A stretch of DNA of 64,000 bases from Frigidibacter mobilis (GTDB taxonomy: Bacteria; Pseudomonadota; Alphaproteobacteria; Rhodobacterales; Rhodobacteraceae). Positions 9,350 to 17,348 of this stretch are shown here, in pieces. The notes beneath the pieces are model-generated. The model made no database searches, was not told where the DNA came from, and saw only the letters and a program-made list of their open reading frames with translations. Position numbers and translations under genes: made by a program. Numbering within the stretch: position 1 is the first letter of the stretch; each line of letters starts with the position of its first letter. The stretch lies in contig NZ_CP012661.1 in assembly GCF_001620265.1 (NCBI RefSeq), positions 2,418,001-2,482,000 on the forward strand, in the 5' to 3' direction.

Positions 9350-9976
9350 ATGCTGATATTCTGGAAGAGACGACTGGTCTTCCTCGCCAATACCAAGACT
9401 GGCTCCACCTCGATCGAGATGGCGCTCGAATCGCTGGCCGATGTAGCGATCCAGAGGCCGCCGGCCCTGAAACACACCCCGGCAGCGCGATTTTCAGAGC
9501 TTCTGGCGCCATTTCTGGGCGCCAGTGCCGAGGGTCAGCGCTTTGAAACCGTCGCGCTGATCCGCGAGCCGCTGGACTGGCTGGGCAGTTGGTACCGCTA
9601 CCGGCTGCGCGAGCACCTGCCGATCGGCGGAGACGAGAGCTTTGCCGCCTTCGTCCGCGGTTATCTGGACCACCCGCAGGCCGAGTTTGCCCGGGTCGGG
9701 TCGCAATCGGCCTTCCTGACCGATGCTGCCGGACGGATAGCGGTAGACCACCTGTTCCGTTATGAGGACATCGGGCAGCTTCTGGAGTTTCTTGAGGACC
9801 GGCTGGATTGCGCGATTACCCTGCCCCATCTCAACGTCTCGCCGAAGGCGCCGATGGACCTGCCGGACGAGCTGGCACTCCGCCTGACCGAGCGACTGGC
9901 AGACGACCATGCTCTTTATGAGGCAGTGGGGCAGCCGGAAGCACGACACCACAGGGCATTGCGGGCCGGGGCCTGA
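9350..9976 (+). CDS. Sulfotransferase-family protein
   Basis: A 208-residue protein that starts MLIFWKRRLVFLANTKTGST. The N-T-K-T-G-S-T-S loop right after a beta strand is the 5'-phosphosulfate-binding loop of sulfotransferases. VALIREPLDWLGSWYRYR corresponds to the 3'-phosphate motif, with the Arg-Glu/Asp-Pro and Ser-x-Tyr pattern. The start at 9350 has GGAGG 12 bases upstream; the frame is open to 9266 but without a ribosome site. Acceptor unknown, possibly a carbohydrate or small molecule. It diverges from recA and converges on cckA. Confidence 0.8.
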   Translation: MLIFWKRRLVFLANTKTGSTSIEMALESLADVAIQRPPALKHTPAARFSELLAPFLGASAEGQRFETVALIREPLDWLGSWYRYRLREHLPIGGDESFAAFVRGYLDHPQAEFARVGSQSAFLTDAAGRIAVDHLFRYEDIGQLLEFLEDRLDCAITLPHLNVSPKAPMDLPDELALRLTERLADDHALYEAVGQPEARHHRALRAGA

Positions 9977-10154
9977 TTTGCCGTGCCGGCGATGCCGCGC
10001 GTCTACCTTGGGCCGACAAATGACTGCTTGAACGAACCAGGCGGATCGCGGTACTGGCGGCAGCTTGGCAGGTGATCGGGCGCAGAGTGCGCGAACCCGA
10101 AAATAGCACCGCAGGCAACAACGCCAGCCCGGCAGCCGTGCGATCCCTGGCCCG

Positions 10155-12467
10155 TCAGTTCAGTTGGCTTTGAACCGTGCTTGTCAGCTCGACAAGAGAG
10201 AACGGTTTGGGCAGGAAGATCGAATTCGGGATCTTGGCCTGACTGTCCTGAAGGCTATCCTCCGCATAGCCCGACACGAAGATGACACGCACTGACGGCC
10301 GCGCTTTCAAGGCCTCGCGCACCCAGGTGGGGCCGTCCAGCCCCGGCATGATTACATCCGTCACGAACACGTCAACGACAAGCTCGGGATCTTCGAGCAA
10401 CCGCAGAGCCTCTTCACCGCTCTCGGCCTCGATCACGTTGAAACCGCGCAGGCGCAAGGCCCTGCTGGCGAAGGCCCGCACCGGCGCCTCGTCCTCCACC
10501 AGCAGCACGATACCCTCGCCGGTACTGTTTTCGCTCCGGCGCGGCGCCGGCGGGGCAACCGGCTCTGGCTCATCCGCAGCGCCATAGTCCAGAGCGGGAA
10601 AGTAGAGGGTGAAGGTGGTTCCCACCCCTTGCACCGAATCGACAAAGATGAAGCCGCCGGTCTGCTTGACGATACCGTAGGCGGTTGAAAGACCAAGGCC
10701 AGTTCCCTCGCCGGTGCGCTTGGTCGTGTAGAAAGGCTCGAAGATCTTGGCGAGCTTGTCAGGGGCAATGCCCACGCCCTCGTCGACCACCTTCACGATC
10801 ACATAATCGCCCGGTGGCACCGCCACACGGTCGCGCTTCATCTCGACCGATAGCTTCAGGTTCTCGGTCTCGATCCGCACCACGCCACCTTCGGGCATCG
10901 CATCGCGGGCGTTCACCACCAGGTTCATGAACACCTGTTCAAGCTGGCGCTTGTCGGCGCGGATCGGGCGCAAGACCGGATCATGGCCGAGAGACAGCCT
11001 GACCTTCTCTCCGACAAGCCGGTTCAGCAGATGCGTCAGATCAGAGAGTGTATCCCGCAGGTCCAGAATCCTCGGCTTCAGCGTCTGCTTGCGCGAGAAA
11101 GCCAGGAGTTGCCCCACGAGGCTGGCGGCGCGGTTGGCGTTCTGATTGATCTGAACCAGGTCGGCATAGTCGGGGTCGCCCTTGTCATGACGTAAAAGCA
11201 GCAGGTCGCAATGCCCTGAAATTGCCGTCAGAAGATTATTGAAATCATGCGCGACCCCGCCCGCCAACTGACCAATCGCCTGCATCTTCTGGCTTTGCAC
11301 AAACTGCGCCTCGAGCGTCTTCAACTGCGTCGCATCGGACATCACCGCCACAAGGCCCGGGCGTCCCTCTTCCATCACACGGCTCAGCGTGACCTGCAAG
11401 AACACTTCACGATCAGGGCGGCGGACGCGCAGCACCTCTGGGCGGCGGTCAGTGCGGCCGCAAAGAGCATCGCCAAGCCAGTCCGCCACTGGCCGGCCAA
11501 GACCCTCCAGCACTTCAGAAAGCGGCACCTCCGCCTCTACCGCGCCCATCAGGCCACGGGCTGCGCGGTTCGCAGCTATGACCCGCCCCTCGGCCGAAAG
11601 GCGCAGCAAGGCCACCGGCAGCGATTCGAAGGAGGTCGGATCCGATGCGGCAGGGCGCTGGATCGTCAAAGAGGGCAACAGGTAGATCTCACGCCGCCCT
11701 CCGGGACCCTCGACCTCGGCGATCAGGGCCCGAACGGACCCGTCGGTACTGCGAATCTCGTGCTCATCGCCGGGGCGCAGGGGCAAGTCGGCAAAGATCC
11801 GGTCGAGGCTCTTGACCCGTTCGCCAACGATGCGGCGCAACGCCTCGTTCATGAACAAGATGGTTCCGGTACGGGTTGCAGTGAGCATCGGCAGACTGAT
11901 GTTTTCTGCCCCTCGCCCCCCGGCCGGACGATCAACCAGATCCTCAAGCCGCCACAGATAGCCCTCCTCGCCGATCTGATGGACGCAGACACGGACGTGG
12001 CCCCGACGCGTCACCATCTCCTCGCGCGCGGCGCCAAGCGCAGCAGCCTTGTTCTGCAGCCGGACCAGCACCGCCGCCGGATTTGCAAACACATCGGACA
12101 GGGCGCGTGTCAGCGTCTTCCCGCCACACGAACCAAACCGCTCCAACGCGGCACGGTTCTGATAGTCGATGGCGCCGTCGCCATCGGTCGTGAAGCTCGG
12201 CGAGGAATCATGGGCGACAAAGGCCGCGATCTGCCTGTGAAGCTGCGCCCGCGCAGTTGCGTGCCGGCGGGCGAGCGCCCACAGGACAATCGCAAGTGCC
12301 GCCAGTGTCGCTGCAGCCGCCAGTAGCGGCAGTGCAACATCTCGGGTGCGAAAAAGGACAGCGGCACTCGTGCAGATCGCCGCACCTGCAACAAGCCAGA
12401 TACATCGCGGCGACAGCGCCAGGGCTGTGCGGGTCAGCGGGTGCGGTGACAGCGCCGGATGCGACAC
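10155..12467 (-). CDS. cckA: Hybrid sensor histidine kinase CckA
   Basis: Top kinase/phosphatase of the CckA-ChpT-CtrA phosphorelay, inner membrane. The 770 residues comprise two N-terminal transmembrane helices (about 22-66), PAS-like regions (about 90-380), HisKA with His407 in GGVAHDFNNLLTAISGH, HATPase (VNARDAMPEGG, VDEGVGIAP, GEGTGLGLSTAYGIV), and a receiver domain (about 652-768) with Asp704 in FVTDVIMPG and Lys in FLPKPF. The HDFNNLLTAISGHCDLLLLRH stretch marks CckA among hybrid kinases. It lies just downstream of rsmB on the same strand. A perfect CtrA-type box is upstream. In Rhodobacter this relay also governs GTA expression and release. Confidence 0.93.
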   Translation of the reverse strand: MSHPALSPHPLTRTALALSPRCIWLVAGAAICTSAAVLFRTRDVALPLLAAAATLAALAIVLWALARRHATARAQLHRQIAAFVAHDSSPSFTTDGDGAIDYQNRAALERFGSCGGKTLTRALSDVFANPAAVLVRLQNKAAALGAAREEMVTRRGHVRVCVHQIGEEGYLWRLEDLVDRPAGGRGAENISLPMLTATRTGTILFMNEALRRIVGERVKSLDRIFADLPLRPGDEHEIRSTDGSVRALIAEVEGPGGRREIYLLPSLTIQRPAASDPTSFESLPVALLRLSAEGRVIAANRAARGLMGAVEAEVPLSEVLEGLGRPVADWLGDALCGRTDRRPEVLRVRRPDREVFLQVTLSRVMEEGRPGLVAVMSDATQLKTLEAQFVQSQKMQAIGQLAGGVAHDFNNLLTAISGHCDLLLLRHDKGDPDYADLVQINQNANRAASLVGQLLAFSRKQTLKPRILDLRDTLSDLTHLLNRLVGEKVRLSLGHDPVLRPIRADKRQLEQVFMNLVVNARDAMPEGGVVRIETENLKLSVEMKRDRVAVPPGDYVIVKVVDEGVGIAPDKLAKIFEPFYTTKRTGEGTGLGLSTAYGIVKQTGGFIFVDSVQGVGTTFTLYFPALDYGAADEPEPVAPPAPRRSENSTGEGIVLLVEDEAPVRAFASRALRLRGFNVIEAESGEEALRLLEDPELVVDVFVTDVIMPGLDGPTWVREALKARPSVRVIFVSGYAEDSLQDSQAKIPNSIFLPKPFSLVELTSTVQSQLN

Positions 12468-12513
12468 GCCCAGCCTCCTCGAAGTTGATTTCCCGCATTC
12501 GGCCCGGAAATTC

Positions 12514-12528
12514 TTAACCGGTCTTTAA
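12514..12528. promoter_or_regulatory. CtrA-type box upstream of cckA (TTAA-N7-TTAA)
   Basis: TTAA at 12514-12517, seven bases, TTAA at 12525-12528, then C. It lies 47-61 bases before the cckA start. It is the full CtrA consensus as known from Caulobacter and relatives, and suggests feedback by CtrA on its own kinase. Confidence 0.6.
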
Positions 12529-12578
12529 CGCCGATGAGATTTCAGCCGAGACGTAAAAAACACAACCCTGAATTGTTC

Positions 12579-13761
12579 CTAGACCGGCACGCGCGTCAAG
12601 AGCGCGCAGAAGAAGCCGTCACCGCCCTCCAGCGGCGTAAAGCTACGATGGGACGTGCAATGCCAGCCCGAGGTCCTGCGCAGGAATGCCGCTATCTGTT
12701 CGCCGTTCTCGGACTCCAGCATCGAGCAGGTGACATAGGCAAGTACCCCGCCAGGCGCGACAAGCGCGTGAGTCTCGTCAAGAATGCGTGCCTGGCTCTG
12801 CTGCAACTCCGCCAGTCGCGCGGCCGTCAGCGCCCATTTCGCTTCAGGGGCGCGGCGCCAGCTTCCCGAGCCTGAACAGGGCACATCCAGAAGTACAAGG
12901 TCATAGGGCGCCAGAGCGGTGACGCGCGCGGTATCAGCCAGATCGACACGGATCCCGGCACGCCGGGCACGCTCGGGAAGATCGCGCATCCGCTGCGGGG
13001 CAATGTCATGCGCCACATATCGCCCGGGCGCCCGCGCCGCCATTGCCAGCGTCTTTCCACCGCCGCCCGCACAATAATCAAGAACCCGCGCCCCGCTTTC
13101 CAGGGGAAGCATCGCAACCACAGCCTGGCTGGCCGCATCTTGCAGTTCGACCCGTCCATCGAGGTATGGAGCACTGTTGCGGAGCCGTTGAGGATTTCCC
13201 GTCACCTGCAATGCGGTATCAGCAAGCGGATGCAGCACTGTCGAGATGCCTTCATCCGCCAGCGCCTTCTGCGCTCCGGTTCGCGTCGTCTGCGAAAGGT
13301 TGACCCGCACAGTTACCGGCGCACGCTGTCGCATCAGGCTCATCACCGGAATGAAGGCGTCGCCAAGGCTTCCCTCCAGCAGCGGCGCCAGCCAATCCGG
13401 GCAGTCGATCGCCACATCTCGGGGAAGGACTACAGGCTCCAGAGAGGCTTCGGCGGGGGTCAGCGGTGCGGGGGCATGGCCTTGGCCGGTAAACAGCGTG
13501 TCAGGGGCGATCCCCTTGTCACGCAGCGCACCTATCATCAAGGCGCGTCCAGTCTCGAACTCGCCCCCCCCCGCCAAGCGCACCAAAACTGCGTCGGCAG
13601 CGCAGCGCATCGAACACATGATCCCTGATCGCAGCTCGATCTCCCGATCCGGCAAAGCGATGTGCCCTCGCCCAGCCGGTAAGCGCCTGCTCGGCCGGGG
13701 AACCAGCGAGATGGAGGTCAAGGATCTCGATGGCGGCCGCGATGCGGGCTGCAGGCGTCAT
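12579..13761 (-). pseudogene. rsmB: 16S rRNA m5C967 methyltransferase-like (RsmB), frameshifted in a G9 run
   Basis: RsmB-type SAM-dependent rRNA cytosine-5 methyltransferase in two frames. The N-terminal part (MTPAARIAAAIEILDLHLAG) starts at the ATG at 13761 and ends its match at ALGGGG. The rest (GEFETGRALMIGALRDKG onward) continues one frame over, to the stop at 12579. The switch is at nine consecutive G (minus strand; C run 13564-13572). Eight G would restore one protein of about 393 residues. SAM motif VLDYCAGGGGKTLA, the DVPCSGSGSWR catalytic-Cys loop and YVTCSMLESENGEQI are intact. A sequencing error is likely; slippage or a true mutation is possible. Confidence 0.85.
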
Positions 13762-13894
13762 GTGGGTGGACCATTCTCGAAGAGGCCACGGATTGCCACA
13801 CGTTTGGCGGGCCCGGGCGAGTGTGTGGGGCAATATGGCAGATCCTGTGGATCACTATAACCGTTCTATCTAGCCTGCGCGGCAAGGGCCAGTC

Positions 13895-14677
13895 TCAGCC
13901 CCCTAGGGTTGGGACACAATCCAGCCCCCACAGGATGATTGCTGCGATTGCGACGGCTGAGGCGAAGTTCACCGCCAGCTTGTCGTATCGGGTGGCAATG
14001 CGTCGCCAGTCCTTGAGTCGGCAGAAGGCGCGCTCGATTATGTTTCTGTCGGCATAGGCCGCCGCATCATGGGGGATGGGCCGCTTGCGCGACCTGGTCG
14101 AGGGGATGACAGCCTCGGTCCTGCTGGCCTTGAGGCGGTTTCGCGCAGGCTGTTCGCCTCATAGCCCTTGTCGGCCAGCAGGCGCCGCGGCGCGGGCATC
14201 TTGTCCAGCAGCGCGGGTGCCGCCGAGATGTCGGCGCAGTTTCCGGGGGTGAGGAGGAAGGCCACCGCTCGCCCGTAACCATCTGTCAGGGCGTGGATCT
14301 TGGTGGTCGGACCGCCACGCGAGCGCCCGATGGCCTGAACTTGCGCCCCCCTTTTCCCCCGTGGGCGAAGCGGTGGGCGCGCACGGCGGTGCTGTCGATG
14401 CTCAGGTCCCCGGGCAGTTCCGCCTGCGCCGAGAGGGTGGCAAAGATGCGCGCCCAGAGGCCGCGATGGCTCCAGCGATTGAAGCGGTTGTAGACCGTCG
14501 TCGAGGGGCCGTAGTCCGGCGGGCAATCCTGCCAGCGGCAGCCCACCCGCAGCACATGAATGATGCCGCTGATGACGCGGCGGTCATCCACACCCGCCGC
14601 GCCCCCGGCTGGTTCTTGGGCAGAAGCGGCTCAATCACCGCCCAGGCCCGGTCCGAAAGCCAAAATCCTGCGCTCAT
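13895..14677 (-). pseudogene. IS5-family (IS427-like) transposase, multiply frameshifted
   Basis: The DDE transposase is recognisable but split over four segments. MSAGFWLSDRAWAVIEPLLP starts at 14677. DDRRVISGIIHVLRVGCRWQ is in a second frame, after a GTGTGG duplication-like site. IGRSRGGPTTKIHALTDGYG is in a third frame, after an A4G6 run at 14345-14355. RLKASRTEAVIPSTRSRKRP, then IIERAFCRLKDWRR, is in a fourth segment starting near 14137. Catalytic parts DSTAVRAHR, DKGYEAN and the E in NIIERAF are all present. The A4G6 switch could be programmed -1 frameshifting, known for some IS5 relatives. The last switch looks like a plain base loss. Confidence 0.85.
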
Positions 14678-14755
14678 TCACGCCTCCTCCCCAATGCAGG
14701 GAGATGCAACAGAGACATAAAGAATATTAAGCTCTTGAGTGGGTTTGGATTCTAA
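13895..14755 (-). mobile_element. IS5/IS427-like insertion sequence remnant, ends not resolved
   Basis: The element occupies the space between rsmB and the Crp/Fnr gene. I could not identify a matching pair of terminal inverted repeats or a target duplication, so the limits follow the transposase and the adjoining non-coding DNA up to the Crp/Fnr stop codon. Confidence 0.55.
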
Positions 14756-15480
14756 AGCAGCGGTCGTTGGGTCGGATATTCTAGGTCGATGCCAGCCATC
14801 TCGGCAAGCTCCCTGCGTCCCGGCAGCGACAATCCCCCGCCCGACCAGTCGGCAAGCCCGCTCTCTCGGAGTCGCGCCAGCGTCTTGTTGGTATGCACCA
14901 GCGACAAGCCAACCGCATCGGCCAGATCCTGCTGCCGCCAGGGTAACGGCACGCGCCCGCTCCGTGCCATGCCAAGTGCGCTCAGCCGCTCATGCAGCCG
15001 CACAAGCGCCCAGGCGATGCGCTGGCTGGCGTCGCGCTGGCCGAGTGTTGCCAGCGTTTCGCCCAGAAAGTTTTCCTCCACCGCTGAAAGCCATGTCAGC
15101 GAATAGGACCGCTTCGGCTGATTCGAAAACAGATCCCAAAGCCCCGCACGGTCAAACACGCAAAGGGTGGTCTCGACCGAAGCCTCTACCGAATGCTGCA
15201 TCTCACCGGTGACTACAGCCTGCAGACCTACAAGATCGCCAGGCAGAACAAAGCTGATGACCTGGCGACGACCATTCTCAAGCGTCTTGTGACGCAGACC
15301 CTGTCCCCGCAAGACCGTATAAAATTGCGGACTTTGCGCTCCCTGCATCAAAATGGTCCGCCCGGCCTCAATGGTGAGTTCCCCGATCTTGAATCTCTCC
15401 ATGAAGGCGAGTTCCTGATCGCTGAACGGCTCGAATAGCGGCTTACAGCGCAGCGGGCAGTCGGCACAGGGCGTTGTCAT
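14752..15480 (-). CDS. Crp/Fnr family transcriptional regulator
   Basis: A 242-residue DNA-binding regulator with an N-terminal cyclic-nucleotide-type sensor domain (about 15-130) and a C-terminal winged helix (WRQQDLADAVGLSLVHTNKT, about 183-203). The N-terminus has Cys5, Cys8 and Cys12 (CADCPLRC), with one more Cys at 107 (TTLCVFD). This could be an Fe-S site as in FNR, but the same N-terminal motif also occurs in family members without known clusters. The ligand is therefore unknown. It diverges from the receiver-like gene at 15602. The IS remnant lies directly after its stop. Confidence 0.88.
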   Translation of the reverse strand: MTTPCADCPLRCKPLFEPFSDQELAFMERFKIGELTIEAGRTILMQGAQSPQFYTVLRGQGLRHKTLENGRRQVISFVLPGDLVGLQAVVTGEMQHSVEASVETTLCVFDRAGLWDLFSNQPKRSYSLTWLSAVEENFLGETLATLGQRDASQRIAWALVRLHERLSALGMARSGRVPLPWRQQDLADAVGLSLVHTNKTLARLRESGLADWSGGGLSLPGRRELAEMAGIDLEYPTQRPLL

Positions 15481-15601
15481 CGGCTATATGAATTCTTGCT
15501 CAGGTATGTCGCAGTTGAATGCGTCGGGAAGCAAAGAGTTCCATTTAGTTCCGGTAATGGGCCCGCGATCTGCGCCGCCATACGCAATACTGGAGAAGAA
15601 C

Positions 15602-15979
15602 GTGGAGCACACGTCAGGCCGAAATGCCTATCTTGTCGTCTTGAAACATGTCGTTGTAGCCGAGGATCTTGCCCAGATCGTCGCTGAGTTCGACCCCGGA
15701 GCCGAGGTGCTGCACATGCGCGACACTTCAGCCGCGCTGCAGGCTGTGCGTGAGATCGGGGCCATGCGGCTGGCTTTTCTGATTGACGACCGCCATGTCG
15801 AGGGATGGGCCGATCTCGTCGCTGGAATCATGGCGCGCGGCGGGCAAGTGGTGCTGATCCCGCGCAGCGAGGGCATCGTGACAGCGCCCTTCGCCGATTG
15901 TCTGATCCTTGATCGACCTTTCACGACAGAAATGGTGAAGGCAACTCTTGATGCAGCATTGCAGCGTCGCACTGCCTGA
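15602..15979 (+). CDS. Receiver-like (CheY-fold) protein, atypical
   Basis: About 125 residues with a receiver-like layout: AYLVVLKHVVVAEDLAQIV at the start, LAFLIDDRHVEGWADLV in the middle and CLILDRPFTTEMV near the end. In ordinary receivers the last motif is KPF; here Lys is Arg (DRPF), so phosphorylation may be lost. The GTG at 15602 is chosen because GGAGAAG lies just before it and the receiver fold begins there. The same frame is open to an ATG at 15488. It lies between the Crp/Fnr gene and a stress-type oxidase-like gene. Function not established. Confidence 0.6.
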   Translation: MEHTSGRNAYLVVLKHVVVAEDLAQIVAEFDPGAEVLHMRDTSAALQAVREIGAMRLAFLIDDRHVEGWADLVAGIMARGGQVVLIPRSEGIVTAPFADCLILDRPFTTEMVKATLDAALQRRTA

Positions 15980-16013
15980 GGATTACGCAGCCGCCAGCTG
16001 TGCGCGGATACTG

Positions 16014-16038
16014 GGAACACCTCCCGCCTCCCCGCGTT
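16014..16038 (+). promoter_or_regulatory. EcfG-like promoter (GGAAC-N16-CGTT)
   Basis: GGAAC at 16014-16018 and CGTT at 16035-16038 with a 16-base spacer, ending 53 bases before the ATG of the pyridoxamine-oxidase-like stress gene at 16092. Confidence 0.55.
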
Positions 16039-16091
16039 GAGCGGCGATGCGTCGACGCTTGCGCCCTCGCGGCCAACCGAAGGAGAACACC

Positions 16092-16598
16092 ATGAGCCTG
16101 CGCCAGAATTTGCGCGACGACCCCAAAGCCACTCTCTTCGCTGCGATGGGAGATACCCGCAGCGGGATGCTCGGGATCGAAGGATCCGGGCAGCATCTGC
16201 AGCCGATGACCCACTATCCCGATATCGAAAAGGGCGAGATCTGGTTCCTGTCCTCGCGCCAGACCGACCTTGTCCGAGCCATTGGTCAGGGCGCACGCGC
16301 CCATTTCGTGTTCATCAACCAGGATCATGACCTCCACGCCTGTATGGCCGGCGCCATCATCCAGATCTATGATGATGCCAAGATCGACGAAATCTGGTCG
16401 CCCGTCGCCGCCGCCTGGTTTCCCGAAGGGCGCCAGGATCCTGACCTGATCGCCCTGCGCCTGACGCTACAAGAGGCCTCGATCTGGGCCTCCACCGAAA
16501 GCTCGGTGCGCTTCGGGATCGAGATCCTGCGCTCAAACATCAGCGAAGACCACCAGCCGGACGTGGGAGACCACATCATCTTCGAGTTCAATAGCTGA
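16092..16598 (+). CDS. Pyridoxamine 5'-phosphate oxidase-fold general stress protein
   Basis: A 168-residue protein of the split-barrel FMN-binding fold, general stress protein 26-like group. It starts MSLRQNLRDDPKATLFAAMG after an AAGGAGAA ribosome site. Characteristic parts are GDTRSGMLGIEGSGQHLQPM, EIWFLSSRQTDLVRAIGQGA, ARAHFVFINQDHDLHACMAG, and IWSPVAAAWFPEGRQDPDLI, where W-x-P...WF-P-x-G...D corresponds to the family's C-terminal signature. It probably binds a flavin; substrate unknown. An EcfG-like promoter directly upstream fits a general-stress role. Confidence 0.85.
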   Translation: MSLRQNLRDDPKATLFAAMGDTRSGMLGIEGSGQHLQPMTHYPDIEKGEIWFLSSRQTDLVRAIGQGARAHFVFINQDHDLHACMAGAIIQIYDDAKIDEIWSPVAAAWFPEGRQDPDLIALRLTLQEASIWASTESSVRFGIEILRSNISEDHQPDVGDHIIFEFNS

Positions 16599-16637
16599 CC
16601 CCTGCAGGGCGGCGCGGGGAAGCCGCCCCGTCCGCGG

Positions 16638-17348
16638 TCATGCAAGCGGTAGGGCCAACTCCGCGTAATGTACGGCGATCCTGACCGTGCCAGTCGCAAA
16701 ACTGCCGCCAGTGGCGGTCAGCAGCAGCCCTGTCGGCTCATAATACGTCATCGGTGCAGACAGAACCCCTCGTGCCCAGGATCCCTCGTCCAGCCCGAGG
16801 CCCGAACCAAAGCGGTCAGGTGCTCCCGCATTGCCCAGCTGCCAGTTGCTCAGGCTGCCGGTGAACGTGGCGGTCACCCGGGCCGTCACCCCGAACACGA
16901 TCGCGCCCGACGGGATCAGGATCGCAGTCGTTGAACTCGTCCCTACCGTCAGCACATGGTCGATCTGCGCCACACCAAACGACATCCCCGCCCCGGAAGG
17001 TGCAAGCGTCGCCGCTCCCGTCCGCCATTCGGTGCCGTCATGGATCGCTGGCACGCCTTCGTCCCGGATGAACCCCCGCCACCCAGGCTTCGGCTCGGCA
17101 AACATCCAGCCGCCATTGGCCCGGATCGCCAGCTCCCCCTCATGCCCTGCCCAGGCATTCACCGCACCCGGCGGAACCGCGTAGACGGTGCCATCCATCG
17201 AAGCGGTTGGCGGCAGGGACACAGCCCGCGAAACGATGACCAACTGCGCAAGCCCGTCCAGCCGCATCAGCGCATCGTTCATCGTGACATGCTTTTGCGC
17301 CTGAGAGGCGCGCAACAGAGGCAGCGAAAGCTGGCTTGTGTCAGTCAT
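16638..17348 (-). CDS. DUF2793 protein, GTA-associated
   Basis: A 236-residue protein at the 3' end of the GTA locus. It starts MTDTSQLSLPLLRASQAQKH; the QAQKHVTMNDALMRLDGL stretch and the segment with W-x-G-x-E...G-W..A are typical of DUF2793. It resembles phage tail or fibre accessory proteins, with a C-terminal beta-rich part. The ATG at 17348 overlaps the gp15 stop by 8 bases, indicating translational coupling. It may be a surface or tail-fibre component; its role in GTA particles is not firmly known to me. Confidence 0.8.
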   Translation of the reverse strand: MTDTSQLSLPLLRASQAQKHVTMNDALMRLDGLAQLVIVSRAVSLPPTASMDGTVYAVPPGAVNAWAGHEGELAIRANGGWMFAEPKPGWRGFIRDEGVPAIHDGTEWRTGAATLAPSGAGMSFGVAQIDHVLTVGTSSTTAILIPSGAIVFGVTARVTATFTGSLSNWQLGNAGAPDRFGSGLGLDEGSWARGVLSAPMTYYEPTGLLLTATGGSFATGTVRIAVHYAELALPLA

